Assembly (NCBI GenBank): GCA_963794215.1
Contig: CAWCCQ010000001.1
Coordinates: 434,001 to 498,000 of the forward strand
Direction of reading: 5' to 3'
Source of the DNA: DATKRB01 sp963794215
GTDB lineage: Bacteria > Actinomycetota > Acidimicrobiia > Acidimicrobiales > RAAP-2
DNA: 64,000 bases
Made by a program: the position numbers and the translations under genes. Numbering within the stretch: the stretch's first letter is position 1; the number at the start of each line of letters is the position of its first letter. Under the pieces are notes generated by a model. The model made no database searches. It was not told the origin of the DNA and saw only the letters and a list, made by a program, of their open reading frames with translations. Positions 44,434 to 54,461 of the stretch are shown in pieces.

Positions 44434-45871
44434 TCAGACTCCTTCGATAGCCGCCAACCGTCCTGATCGGATAGCGCTTGCGAACGCCTCGTAGTCCCTC
44501 TCGTTCTGATCAGCGTAACGCGCGGAGAAATCGGTGATCGAGCGGTCGAACTTGTCGCTCTTGCCAAGGTACGCGGCGATCTCGACGGCGTCACCGGAGC
44601 GGGCGTGGGCCCGGGCAAGGGTCCAGCCACAGATGCCGGCGTAGAACCCGAGGACTATCGGGGTCATCGTCTCGACGACGGCCGAGCCCTTCATGTCACG
44701 CAACTGACGCCAGTACAGATGGCGATTGACCTCGACCCCCTTGGTCCATCCAAGATAGATATCGCTGGCCGCCTGCATAAGGCGCTGTCCCTGGACCACC
44801 CGCTCTCCAGGCTCCCTGAACCTGCTCTTGCGCAGGTGGCCCTCGAGCACCGAGGCCGTCGCCTCCTTCACCTGGAGGAACAGCGGGTCCTGCTCGTCAC
44901 GACCCTGGAGCAAGACGATGAAGGCCCGGGTTCCTACGCTGCCTACGCCGACGACCTTACGGGCCACGTCGACGATCTCGAATCGCTCTAGGAGGTGGCG
45001 GCGATCCTCCTGCAAAGTGGCTCGGTAGGCGCGGAATTGCTTGCGGACCATTTCCTCGATCTCATCGCCGGAGTACCCGTACATAGCCTGAGCGTCGCGC
45101 GCCGGGATCACCACGGGGGGTTGGCTCACGATCCGATACTGACCGTCGACCACCTCGGCGAGCTTCCCCAGGGCCTGCAGGCTGTCGCGGGTGTGCGTCT
45201 TGGCCACGTTCTTCTGGGCATTCATCGCCCCCTTCTTGGCTTGGGCGGCCTCCAGCTTCGTCTTGGCGCCCTTGGTCATGGAATTCACTGCTGCCATGAC
45301 CTCTTGCTCGGTCATTCGGGCGTACCAGAATCTCCATGTTGCCCATCTGGGAGAACTCTGACATCGCCTCGCGGTAGGCCCTCACCGAGGCGAGCGTGGC
45401 CGCGCTGGTGTCGGCGGAAGTGAAGCCGTTGTTACGCGCCGCGATGGTGAAGCTGGCCGCCATGCGCTTCACGTCGTACTCGAAGGGTCCCGGCAGCGTC
45501 TCGTCGAAGTCGTTCAGATCGAACAACAAGGTCCGCTCAGGTGACGCGAACCCTCCGAAATTCGACAGATCCGCGTCGCCGCACAGCTGGACATCAAGGC
45601 CGGCCGTCGGGGTGTCCTTGAGGTCGGTAGCCATGATCTTGGCCGCACCCCGGTAGAAGGTAAATGGAGACACCATCATCCGGCCGTGGCGAACGGGTAC
45701 GAGGTCAGGCTCCCGGGTGACATTCTGCGCTTCGAGCAACTCGACAGGGTCGGGACGGTCGTTGGCCGGTACCCAGCCGCTGTGGCCTGCTAGCGGCGAC
45801 GACTCTCGGGCATCCTTCCCCTTGGCCCGACGCTGCTCAACGCTCGGATGTGCGACCTTTGTCATGACCAT
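44434..45871 (-). pseudogene. DUF2252-family protein, one frameshift
   Basis: A large cytoplasmic protein of the DUF2252 family, which has a kinase-like fold and unknown substrate. The first frame holds RHGRMMVSPFTFYRGAAKIM, the signature VQLCGDADLSNFGGFASPER and LLFDLNDFDETLPGPFEYDV. Near 45330 the frame breaks at EIL and resumes one base later with WYARMTEQEVMAAVNSMTKG, through FLQVKEATASVLEGHL, GQRLMQAASDIYLGW and a normal end. Deleting one C restores 478 residues, the usual family size. ATG 45871 has AGGGAGACGCTACCC upstream; a longer frame to 46198 is arginine-rich shadow sequence. Confidence 0.8.
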
Positions 45872-46714
45872 GGGTAGCGTCTCCCTCTGACACCGACCAC
45901 CCCGTGAGCATGGTCGACTTCTCCGGGCCATTTCCCTCGAGCAGAGTGACCCAGATCGTTTCCCTCTCACATTAGCCCTGAAAGTGTTCGGCGGTCGGGC
46001 CTGGGCTGCGCTACACCTGAGACGGATGCCGGCTATCAGAACGAGATCGCAATGAGGTGAGCCCCCGCAATCCAGGGCTTGTGCGGGTCCGACGCTCCGA
46101 TCTGACGCTCCAAACTGGAGCGAAGGAGGACTCATCCCGTGGCCACACGGCGGCGACACACGCCCGGCAAGATCATTCGAAAAGCTGGCCGAAGGCACCC
46201 CCGCTCAACCGCTCTGCCCGCTTGCTGTCGATCGGCCAAGATGGACAGGTGCTGGTCTCGGGCACCCGCGAGCCCCTCAATGTCCCGGGCGAGTCGCAGG
46301 ACCAGTTCGACCGCACTTCCTCTAAGAGAGGTCGTGCTGTTCGGGTCAGGTTCCTATGGATGCATTCGGCCTCCCTCGTGCGATGCGCAACGACTAGTGA
46401 TGTTGCAATGAGGCACGCTCATCGCTATGCGCCAGACATTCAGGTTGTAGAGAACGATACCTCTCATTTTGGCTCGAGCGATGGGCGCCAAACCCAAAGC
46501 GACGCAGCATACGTAGCAAATGGATCTGCAATTGCCTTTTATCGCGCTAGGGCGATACCTACAGGCACGTGCTGGTTCGTCCGAAAAGAATTCGCCTATT
46601 GTATCTCGACATCTTATGGGCAAGCGCCATAATCTCTTCTGGTCCCGGACGCAAGAAACCGGCTATGCCCCGATGCGCTCACACCATACTGACGCGACGA
46701 CTAGTACCCGACGA
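45872..46714. other. Gene-poor stretch with a cyclase remnant
   Basis: Apart from the cyclase-like fragment listed at 46180-46330, I see no gene. The 46350-46714 part is lower in GC than its surroundings and holds no recognisable domain. Confidence 0.4.
46180..46330 (+). pseudogene. Scrap of a class III nucleotidyl cyclase gene
   Basis: The plus strand reads PPLNRSARLLSIGQDGQVLV then SGTREPL. This is the conserved end of class III adenylate/guanylate cyclase domains (usual form: ..NRAARL...GHGGQVLVS..). No start, no metal-binding Asp segment and no downstream ATPase domain are present. A similar remnant lies at 51705-52150. Confidence 0.5.
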
Positions 46715-47177
46715 TCACTCGTTCCAAGTCCGTCGTCCCTCGCCGAGCTCCGTCGCTCGACCAGTGCCAGATACGACACGGTCGTCCGCCCTGACGAGGA
46801 ACAGCCACGCATTGATGACGCCGCCGAGGAGACTCGCCCCGGAAGCGGGGATGAGCAAGTACAAGCTACTTCGAGCCTTGCGGAGGAGGGCAAGCCCCGC
46901 AACGCCGACGAACACGGCCGTGGTCGTGTTCGGGGAGAACCCTGCAAAGTAGCGGAGGACGCCCCGATCGGAACCGCAACCGGCCCACCGGTCCACGATG
47001 GGCAAGGCTGCACCCGAGACCGCGGACGCGGCGAGGAACTCCCAAACCCAGGGTTGCGTGTGGTCGAGGAGCGACCAGAAACATGGCGATGAGCACGAAG
47101 AGACCAGAGTTTGAGCGACGCGAGAACTTGAACCTAGTTTCAGCCACTTGCAACGACCACGACCGACCAGAAGCCAT
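46715..47177 (-). pseudogene. Small multi-helix membrane protein, frameshifted
   Basis: Two overlapping minus frames join into about 153 residues with four hydrophobic segments: LFVLIAM, then one base later FWSLLDHTQPWVWEFLAASA, VSGAALPIVDRW, RYFAGFSPNTTTAVFVGVAG and SLYLLIPASGASLLGGVINA. The break is at about 47085 and is repaired by removing one base. No family recognised. It lies divergent from the TMEM175-type channel gene. Start ATG 47177 is a guess; other in-frame starts lie further upstream. Confidence 0.4.
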
Positions 47178-47288
47178 CCCGAAGCAGCGCCCGGTGGACG
47201 GATCGGCAAGCGAGCCCTCAGCGCCCTCGCACAATGAGCAGTCCTCGGAGAGCCACCAGGGGTAGACAACCTGAGACACTCGGTACCC

Positions 47289-47957
47289 ATGGACACACCT
47301 TCGGTCGAGTCAAATAGCCAGGACGATCTTCCCGGAGTCGAGCGCCTGCTCAGCCTCTCCGATGGCGTCGTGGCCATCGCCCTGACCTTGTTGGTCTTGC
47401 AGCTCAAGGTACCGGCGCTCGGGCAGGTGCCAGACGCGACCTCAGCTTCCCAACTGGCGGCGCAGCTCGGGAAAGGGGGCGATCGGCTGATCAGCTATGC
47501 GATCTCGTTCTACGTCATCGCACAATTCTGGTTGGCCCACCACCGGGTCTTCCGTCAGGTCGCCGGACACCAAGAGGGCCTCGCATGGTGGAACTTTGCC
47601 TTCCTCTTCACGATCACGATCATGCCGTTCACCAGCAATCTGCTCGGCGAATACTCGAGCAATCCACTTGCCGTAGACATCTTCGCCCTCAACCTTCTGG
47701 CAGCAAGCCTCGCGACTCAGGGCACCCTGCTCTTCGGGCGGAGCAGAGGTCTCCTGCTCCCAACGATTGACCACGAGGCTGCTCGTGCAAGTAGCAGACG
47801 GGCAAGGGTGATCATCATCGTCGTCGCCTTGTCGGTCGGCCTTGCCTGGGTGAACACCGATCTCGCCAAGTACAGCTGGCTGCTCATCGCCGCCGCGCCC
47901 TGGGCGGTGAATCGGTGGTATCGGCGGAGCGACGGTCCGACTGAAGATTTACTTTAG
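47289..47957 (+). CDS. TMEM175-family (DUF1211) potassium channel protein
   Basis: A 222-residue membrane protein with six helices. The first helix carries the family signature RLLSLSDGVVAIALTLLVLQ (usual form FSDGVFAIAxTLLVL; here Leu replaces the Phe). Helix 2-3 contains YAISFYVIAQFWLAHHRVFR and helix 3 WWNFAFLFTITIMPF, both typical of the family. Bacterial members form potassium-conducting channels. Start 47289 is an ATG shortly after GGTACCC; no strong ribosome site is visible. No partner gene. Confidence 0.88.
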   Translation: MDTPSVESNSQDDLPGVERLLSLSDGVVAIALTLLVLQLKVPALGQVPDATSASQLAAQLGKGGDRLISYAISFYVIAQFWLAHHRVFRQVAGHQEGLAWWNFAFLFTITIMPFTSNLLGEYSSNPLAVDIFALNLLAASLATQGTLLFGRSRGLLLPTIDHEAARASSRRARVIIIVVALSVGLAWVNTDLAKYSWLLIAAAPWAVNRWYRRSDGPTEDLL

Positions 47958-48276
47958 CTCACGTCGAGGCGTACTGCGTCTGTCAAGGTCACAACCAACG
48001 AAAGCGGAAGTTCGCTTTCGCCCATTCATGGCGATATGTCCTACTTCATCAATCGGATAACACGCAGTCCTGCTCATCGCCGTTCGGCGTCGTTCGCGTC
48101 CTTCTTGGCATCGTGGACATCCTCCCTTCGCCCACGATTGTGGGCAACGAGCTCAGTTCACGGGTTGACCTGGGACCGATCTCATGGGACCGGGCCAGTC
48201 CCACCAAGGGGATCGTGGCACGGGCACCGACGGCACTGCACGGACTGAGGCCCCCTCCCACGGTCAGATTCCGCCT
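47958..48276. other. Intergenic stretch
   Basis: I see no supported gene or structure. Confidence 0.4.
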
Positions 48277-48648
48277 GTGAGCGACGCACCCAAGGACGAC
48301 CCCATCCGGCGAGTACTCTCGCCTCGCTCGAAGCGGCTTCGCACGGTTGCAGGTGTGCTCGTACTGGTGTTCAACGTCGCCCTTGTCGCCGTCTGCGTCG
48401 CCGCCCTGTGCTCGCCGGCGAAGCAGAAGCGGTTGCGTGGGCAGCCGAACGGCAGCGGCGAGCCGACGATGCCGCTCGTGGTCCGCGGTATGACCCCAAG
48501 AAGGCAGAGCGAGCGGCTCAGGACGCCTCCGACTGGGGAGCCCTCAGTAAGCAACCATCTTGGGGCGGCCTCGCCTAGCGTTGAGGCCGGTGCCGATCCC
48601 CTCCGAGACCCTGGTCATGTGGCTGATGGCCGGTCGAGACGACCATGA
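48277..48648 (+). CDS. Possible small single-helix membrane protein
   Basis: Starting at GTG 48277 the frame gives SDAPKDDPIRRVLSPRSKRL, then a clear membrane helix (AGVLVLVFNVALVAVCVAAL) and a basic tail. After about residue 60 the composition becomes random-looking and the frame runs into the whiB start, so the real gene may be shorter or broken. No family recognised and no strong ribosome site. Confidence 0.35.
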   Translation: MSDAPKDDPIRRVLSPRSKRLRTVAGVLVLVFNVALVAVCVAALCSPAKQKRLRGQPNGSGEPTMPLVVRGMTPRRQSERLRTPPTGEPSVSNHLGAASPSVEAGADPLRDPGHVADGRSRRP

Positions 48649-48898
48649 CCCACCCGGCATCGAGACCTTCCTCCGGCGTCCCGTGTGGATGACCAAAGCG
48701 GCCTGCAAGGGCGAGCCAGTGCAAACCTTCTTCCCCGAGCGTGGCCGAGGCGTGGCCAGGGCCCGTGAGCTGTGCGCGACCTGTCCGGTGCGAACCGAGT
48801 GCCTCAGCTACGCCCTCGAGGAACCCGAGCTGCTAATGGGGATATGGGGTGGGACCACTCAGCGGGGGCGGCGGGCAACGCGGAAGGTGGCCGGATAG
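48617..48898 (+). CDS. whiB: WhiB-family iron-sulfur transcriptional regulator
   Basis: A 93-residue WhiB-like protein that binds a 4Fe-4S cluster and works with the main sigma factor. The four cluster cysteines are visible: KAACKG, then ELCATCPVRTECL. The G-I-W-G-G turn (LLMGIWGGTTQRGR) and a basic C-terminus follow. Which WhiB subgroup it is cannot be decided from the sequence alone. Start ATG 48617 is preferred for length; ATG 48629 is also possible and neither has a strong ribosome site. Confidence 0.9.
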   Translation: MWLMAGRDDHDPPGIETFLRRPVWMTKAACKGEPVQTFFPERGRGVARARELCATCPVRTECLSYALEEPELLMGIWGGTTQRGRRATRKVAG

Positions 48899-49747
48899 TC
48901 CCCAGGTCGTGCAGTAGCGATGCTGCACACCTGTGAGTGCCCACGCTCAATCGGCGTACCGACTATCTGCGGAGTCGACTAGATCTCTTCGCGGACCAGA
49001 CGCGCGACTCCTTACCCTCGCAACGCTCCAAGTCCCGCCTGTCGGCGAGGCTACGTCACAATTCAACATTTCTGTTGCGCCCGAGCGCGTGCACGACGCC
49101 ATTGGCCGAACCCAAGAGGGCGATGCCACGGCTTGTACTGCCTGGCGAGATTCCAAGAACTCGGAATGCTCCATGAGGTTGTCGGACAGCAGCCGACCGT
49201 GGGCTCGACGGGACCTCGATGCATGTGATCTGCCTGCCGAACGAGCACGGCACTCTTTGTTCGCGGATCATTCACTAGGAGTGAGGCGTAATTCGGCGTC
49301 TTGATTTCGAGCTTGAAGATCAAGGGGATACGCACAATGTCCTGAGTTTCAGGGTCTCGACGGTGAAGAAGTCGGTCACCATGACGCCCATAGCATGGGT
49401 AGGCAGAAACGCGCATCAGGCGGGTGGTCTCGACATTACGCCTTGCCCTTCATGATCTAATGCGATCGTGCTTACGGCGAGACGCCCGCGCGCCCAGGCA
49501 GCTCGACCCGGATCAGTCGGTAGCTCTAGGCAGGCTCCTCGCTCTTCTATGCGGAATGCTCCCCCGACTGGCTCGTGCCAGCTCGATCGGTCGTCCAATT
49601 GCGACCTTGCCAGTCTGAGTGGATTTGCTCCTGCGCATGGTTCGTGGCCGATCCAGGTCCAGCCCCTGGATCGCTTATGATCTGACTTGCGGACCCTTCG
49701 GCGCCGAGCCAGGGTGAGCGACATCATCCGGCAGGAAGGAGGAACAC
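48899..49747. other. Gene-poor stretch of 850 bases
   Basis: Only short, overlapping open frames without ribosome sites or recognisable domains. The last bases hold GGAAGGAGGAACAC, the ribosome site of the following gene. Confidence 0.45.
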
Positions 49748-50461
49748 GTGCCCGAGGGTCTCTCACCCAGCGAACTCAGCAAGGAGATCACCGAACACAG
49801 GCAACATACGGTCGCCGATGGTCACGGCGAGAGCCGAGACGACGACCAATCCCACGTTCTTACTATCGTCGAGGCTGTCCTTCTCGCCGTCGTCGCCATA
49901 ATCGCAGCATACTCCGGATATGCCTCGGCCAGATGGGGAACCGAATCGTCGCTCAAGTTGGCCCATGCGGCAACGGCGCGCACTGAGGCGAACCGCTATT
50001 CCGAAATCGCCGACACCACGAAGGACTTCGACTCACTGACATTCAACGCCTGGTTCACTGCCTACGCGGTGGGAAATCAGACAGCCATGACGGTCGCGGA
50101 ACGGCGATTTCGACCGCAGTTTCGCGTTGCTTTCAACGCCTGGCTGGCGACCGATCCATTCACGAATTCAAAAGCTCCGCCCGGGCCCACGTACATGCCA
50201 CAGTACGTGCAACCCGAGCACGCGCAGGTCAACCGTCTCGATGCCCAAGCGGACACCAACTACGCGCTCGGCGAGACGGCGGGCAACAGCTCCGACAGCT
50301 ACGTCCGGATCGTGGTCTACCTGGCTACCGTCCTATTCCTCGTTGGCATCAGCACGCACTTTCGCCTGCGATCTGTCCGGATCGGACTGGTCGTCGTGGG
50401 CGGAGCGATCTTGACCTTCTCCGTCGTGCTCTTGATACAAGCACCGAAGCCCTCGTTCTGA
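49748..50461 (+). CDS. Membrane protein of unknown function, three helices
   Basis: A 237-residue protein with a polar N-terminus, one membrane helix (about 38-62, VLTIVEAVLLAVVAIIAAYS), a long soluble middle part rich in Ala, Asn and aromatic residues (EANRYSEIADTTKDFDSLTF; FRVAFNAWLATDPF), and two C-terminal helices (IVVYLATVLFLVGIS; IGLVVVGGAILTFSVVLLIQ). The layout is like DUF4337-type membrane proteins but I cannot confirm the family. GTG 49748 follows a very strong AAGGAGGAACAC. It stands alone. Confidence 0.75.
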   Translation: MPEGLSPSELSKEITEHRQHTVADGHGESRDDDQSHVLTIVEAVLLAVVAIIAAYSGYASARWGTESSLKLAHAATARTEANRYSEIADTTKDFDSLTFNAWFTAYAVGNQTAMTVAERRFRPQFRVAFNAWLATDPFTNSKAPPGPTYMPQYVQPEHAQVNRLDAQADTNYALGETAGNSSDSYVRIVVYLATVLFLVGISTHFRLRSVRIGLVVVGGAILTFSVVLLIQAPKPSF

Positions 50462-50983
50462 GGACGGCAGAGAACCTTACGGTTCGCCTGAGAGGCTTGG
50501 TCAGTCCGCCCCGGGCGATATCTCGCCATTTCCATTCTGGGTCATATGGCCCAGGTCGAGCCGGCTACGCCGAATTTCACACTTGGAAGCCTGCCTGCCT
50601 TCGCGGAGGCAACGGATTAGGACTCTCTTGAGTCCGGAAGACTCGTTCCCTCACTGGATGAGAATTCGGCTGAGCCCTAGAACAGGCCGTGAAGATATTC
50701 ACCCGACCGGACGACCCTCACGCCCAGACCGGGCCGAGTGTCGGGCGTGCGGCACCCCAGGGCGAAGAGGGAATTGAAGTCGCCTGCCCATTTGAGGAGG
50801 TCCCGGCGCCTCTCCGGCATCCCGTCAGACGCGATCACCCCCACAAGGTGAGGAGCGCGGCGGATTATTCGGTGCCAGCATGGTCAGTGCCAGCATGGCG
50901 CCAAGACGCGAGACACCCGGTTGGCTTCTCGGCGTTCCACAGGGGGCGTTAGCGGGCCGAAGTTCTGTGAGGTGGAATCAGTC
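50462..50983. other. Intergenic stretch with a short direct repeat
   Basis: No supported gene. GTGCCAGCATGG occurs twice, at 50872-50883 and 50887-50898, separated by three bases. Confidence 0.45.
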
Positions 50984-51169
50984 ATGTTCTACGTGCTTGT
51001 GTTCTCGATCCTTGCCGTTGTCCTCGTGGTAGGGGGCATCTCAGGCATGTCACGTCGGCGGAGAAATGTAGAGGCCGAAGAACGTCATAGCGCGAGAACA
51101 AAATCGGCCCGTCGAAGCAGGAAGGCACAGCGGGCGCAGTCACGCCATGACCGGCGCAAACGACGCTGA
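50984..51169 (+). CDS. Small 61-residue membrane protein with basic tail
   Basis: Begins MFYVLVFSILAVVLVVGGIS, a single N-terminal membrane helix, followed by GMSRRRRNVEAEE and a strongly basic tail ending in RHDRRKRR. ATG 50984 is 8 bases after GAGGTGG; a longer in-frame start at 50921 is less likely. Such helix-plus-basic-tail peptides are common in actinobacteria and their roles are unknown. Confidence 0.6.
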   Translation: MFYVLVFSILAVVLVVGGISGMSRRRRNVEAEERHSARTKSARRSRKAQRAQSRHDRRKRR

Positions 51170-51704
51170 CGTTGTGGTCAGACGTGAGTTGCGGAGGGAT
51201 GCATCCCCGATGAGCGTTTAGGGGCGACCGACGAGGATGGCGCCTCGCTGGCCGGTCAGCGACAGAATCTCACCGCCAGGGCGGCACATTCGACAAAACA
51301 ATCTACCGCTCCGAACGGTTCGCCCAACAAAGACAAGGGCTATCGGGCCTTTTGCGCGGCCATGAGGAAAGGACACTCCGAGCGATCGAAGACGCGAGAT
51401 GTCTGACCGCCACATGCTCACTCTGACGTCCAGCAATCGCTCTTGATGATGCCGTATTCACCCTGTGCGTGCCGAGTACCCCACCCGTATTGGTGTTCCG
51501 CCTTCAGCTCGGGAGCCACGGAGGCGGGCACGGCTCCCGACCCAACTTGCTGGCGACGAAAGCGTCGGTGGCCAGGATCGGTTGCTACACTTAGGGATCC
51601 AGATCGCGACCGCCTTGACCAGGGAGGGGACCCTCCTCGATCCCCGTGACGCCGGCTCGGGTGCCTGACGTACTGGTTGACGAGGAACGACAGGAAGCGG
51701 TCCG
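51170..51704. other. Intergenic stretch before a cyclase pseudogene
   Basis: I see no supported gene; short frames on both strands lack domains and ribosome sites. Confidence 0.4.
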
Positions 51705-52150
51705 ATGGCCGAGCTGCCCACCGGCACCGGCACCGTCACCTTCCTCTTCACCCACATCGAGGGGTCGACGGGCGCGCCAACGGCGCGACGTTGCCCGACG
51801 CCCTGGCCTGGCACGATGCGATCCTTGACGCAGCCATCGCGAAGCGCAGGGGTGTCGTGTTCTCCCGCATGGGTGACGGGGTGGTGCAACCTTCACCTCG
51901 GACCTCGATGCCGACCGGGCGGCCGGCGAAGCCCAACGGGGCCTGACCGCCGCCGCCTGACCCGAGGACATCGGACCCCTTCGGGTTCGCATGGGCATGC
52001 ACACTGGCGAGGGGCTCCACATCGACGGTCACTACGCGAATGAGCCACTAAACCCTGTGCCCGCTTGATGGCGATCGGCCATGGTGGACAGGTCCCGTCT
52101 CGGGCACGAGCGAGCTGATCTTCGGCGCGACCACGTTCCAAGAAAGGCTA
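51705..52150 (+). pseudogene. Class III adenylate/guanylate cyclase domain gene, decayed
   Basis: Pieces in order on the plus strand: MAELPTGTGTVTFLFTHIEG-ST (the usual first metal-binding Asp of LFTDIEGST is His here), NGATLPDALAWHDAILDAAI, AKRRGVVFSRMGDGVVQ (second metal-binding segment), FTSDLDADRAAGEAQRGLTA, PEDIGPLRVRMGMHTGEG, and LMAIGHGGQV followed by VSGTSELIFGATT. Frame changes separate the pieces (near 51770, 51890 and 52100) and a TGA follows LTAAA. In actinobacteria this domain normally begins AfsR/LuxR-type ATPase regulators, of which nothing remains downstream. Non-functional. Confidence 0.75.
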
Positions 52151-52671
52151 TGTCGAGCAAGACCTGGTTACATCAGCACCTTTGCGTAGAGAATCCCGCC
52201 AGTCGGCGCCGACTCGGTGAACATTGCGCGAACTGTATCCCGCCGTCGGCAGCCCGGAGAGGCGATGACGGTGTCGACGGCGCCTCAGAGTCCCACCTTG
52301 CCGAGATTGTCCAAGAGCACCGCAACTGCATTCCCGGAGAGGCGGTGCCTGCCTCGTGTCGCTCGAGGCATCGCCGGGACACCCTGATCGAAAAGTGCAT
52401 TCACACAGGATTCCGACTACGTCACTGTCTCGTTACGTCAGATCCGCGCACCGCCACCCAAACTGAGCGGTGGCCAATGATCGGTGCTGCCGTGAGAGCC
52501 CAGAACGACGGGGCGGACCCCTGCCTCGGTCTTTAGGTCGCAGCGCCGCGCGGGTTGATCGCCTCCGCCTTTGAAGCCCAAGGGCAGACCTGTTTGACCC
52601 GTCTGCCATGGCCTGAAAGCATCCCATGTTGCAGACCTCGAGCATCGGGGCAACGGGAAGGGTGGACCTTG
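52151..52671. other. Intergenic stretch
   Basis: No supported gene. The final 20 bases hold GGGTGGACC, a weak ribosome site of the following gene. Confidence 0.4.
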
Positions 52672-53307
52672 ATGATCCTCTTTACGCGAACGCTTACTGT
52701 GCTGGGAAACCCGCGCGACACCGGAGGGTGGGCCCGGGGAATGGCGAAGCTGGTTACCGAGAAGACTGGGAAGGAGACGGCACTGTGGGCCGGGCTCTCA
52801 GGGATCGCCCCTGGCACCTACATCTTCTCGGCTTTCTACCAGGACATGGCGGACTTCGCGACGGCTACCGAGACGCTCATGGCCGACCAGCAGTACCTCG
52901 ACGGAGTCACTGAGGCCCGCCAGCACTTGGTCGGCCCACCCGAGGACAAGCATGTCGAGATCATCCACACCGCCGGCGGTGAGTACCGGCGGCCGGGGCT
53001 CGGCGGCGTCGTGCAATTGACGACCGCGACGCCCGCCCTGGGCAAGCTCAGCGCCGCCATCGGCTGGGGTGTCCAGATCACAGAACTGGTAGCAGAGATC
53101 ATCGGCGAGCCGGTCTTCTTCGGGCACTCGCTGGCGGGGCCGTTTGGCGAGCTGGCTTGGATCGGTGCGAGCGCGGACGCCAGCGCCTGGGACCGCACCC
53201 AGGAGGCCTTGAACGGGGACCCCCGCTACCTAGCCAACATCGACGAAGGTACTCCGAACTTCGAGGGCGGGTCGGGTACGGTCATCCTCGCTCGCCGCGT
53301 CGCCTGA
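52672..53307 (+). CDS. Hypothetical protein, probably two alpha/beta-barrel domains
   Basis: A 211-residue cytoplasmic protein. Both halves have the same rhythm of strand, amphipathic helix and strand: ILFTRTLTVLGNPRDTGGWA..GTYIFSAFYQDMADFATATE, and GVVQLTTATPALGKLSAAIG..PVFFGHSLAGPFGELAWIGA..DASAWDRTQEAL. This is what a duplicated dimeric alpha-beta barrel (ABM/EthD-like) looks like, though I know no named family for it. ATG 52672 is chosen over an open extension to 52555 that is not conserved-looking. No neighbours give a hint of function. Confidence 0.7.
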   Translation: MILFTRTLTVLGNPRDTGGWARGMAKLVTEKTGKETALWAGLSGIAPGTYIFSAFYQDMADFATATETLMADQQYLDGVTEARQHLVGPPEDKHVEIIHTAGGEYRRPGLGGVVQLTTATPALGKLSAAIGWGVQITELVAEIIGEPVFFGHSLAGPFGELAWIGASADASAWDRTQEALNGDPRYLANIDEGTPNFEGGSGTVILARRVA

Positions 53308-53804
53308 CGCGACCCAGCATCAGACCTCGAGAACCGCTCCACTCCTCAGTCGTCACGCGTAGGACGCCAACAACCGAGTGGTCAGGCACGATAGCAACAC
53401 CCATAACTCTGCCCGGTGATTGCCCTTACATCGTGAATTGCTGAAGGTGTCTCTAGAGGTAGTTGCCACTCGAGTGGCTCGGGCCATGCGATTTTCGTTC
53501 CTACGTCGGCTGTTCTTTGCACCGGATCTCATTGACCCCGGCGACCGTCCGGCGGCCGCCGCACGGTGTTGAACATCCGGTCCCCTGCGCCACTGCGTCA
53601 AGCGCGCCGAGTCCGGGGTCGAGAGCGACGAGGGCAGGCGGAGCCCGACAGCGTGGCTCACAGCCACGGCGTCGCCCCTACGCCCTCGACGCGAGGTCGT
53701 TCAGCGGAGGCTCGGGTTCGGACCTCGTCGGCCGGCTCGACGCCCGGGGCGACGCCGAGTGAGCCCCATTGCGCTTCGCCGGCCTCCTTGGGCACTGCGC
53801 CCCA
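53308..53804. other. Intergenic stretch
   Basis: No supported gene. Its last part may hold scrambled remains of the histidine phosphatase gene that follows on the minus strand. Confidence 0.4.
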
Positions 53805-54030
53805 ACGCACCTATGGCGTCGGCGATCTCTACGGCCCGCCGAAGCGGGCTGGCAACGATGGCGCTGACTCCCCGGTCGGCGAGCGCAACTCCAAGCCGAT
53901 GCGCTTCGTCACGCCCCACCTCGTCGATGGCGGTGTCGAGGCGCCCTCGCAGCACGCCGGCCGCGTTGAGCGCCGTTCGGCCGTGCCGTGCTAGATAGAT
54001 ATCGATCCCGATGGATATAGATACGGGCGT
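53805..54030 (-). pseudogene. N-terminal fragment of a histidine phosphatase (phosphoglycerate-mutase-like)
   Basis: The minus strand reads IYLARHGRTALNAAGVLRGR, then LDTAIDEVGRDEAHRLGVAL and SAIVASPLRRAVEIADAIGA. ARHGRT carries the catalytic His and Arg, and SPLRRAVEIAD is the conserved second Arg region. After DAIGA the sequence leaves the family, so the second catalytic His near the C-terminus is missing. No start codon is evident directly before IYLARHG. Confidence 0.65.
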
Positions 54031-54049
54031 GTTGTACGGCTCCGCTCCG

Positions 54050-54310
54050 GTGGGTTCGGGCAATCTCCATCGCCGTAGCGATGCCAGCCGACCCGGGCGC
54101 CCGACACCTTGGTCGATGGGATTGCCGCGGCCTACAGGTGCACGCGAGCAGCCGCTGTCCGATGATCGGCCGCTGACCGTCGTCATCATCGATCAGGCAG
54201 ACAAGATCGACACGTTCCTCGACGAAGTGAGTCCTCTGCTCACCGGCCTCATCGTCATCATGGACGTCGAGCGTAAGGACGTCGACAGTAAGGACGTCGG
54301 CTTGTACCAG
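54050..54310 (+). pseudogene. C-terminal remnant of a DUF190 (PII-like) gene
   Basis: Plus-strand frames give DTLVDGIAAAYRCTR and, in another frame, REQPLSDDRPLTVVIIDQAD then KIDTFLDEVSPLLTGLIVIM-DVE. This matches the end of DUF190 proteins (SDDLPVVVEIVDTEEKI..FLP.L..L...GLVTIEDV), PII-like proteins often encoded with fluoride channel CrcB. The N-terminal half and any crcB gene are absent. It overlaps the end of the histidine phosphatase fragment, showing two decayed genes back to back. Confidence 0.5.
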
Positions 54311-54461
54311 GTCGTCCGCCGCGGGACTTCGTTGGCGTTCCCTCGCGCCATCAGCTGCGGGCCTCGAGCACTGACTCCCGCGGGTGCGCCCTTTCGGGGT
54401 GGGGGCGGACACCATCTTCGACGACCTGGGCGATACCGGCGGTTGCGCCGCATCACTCCCG

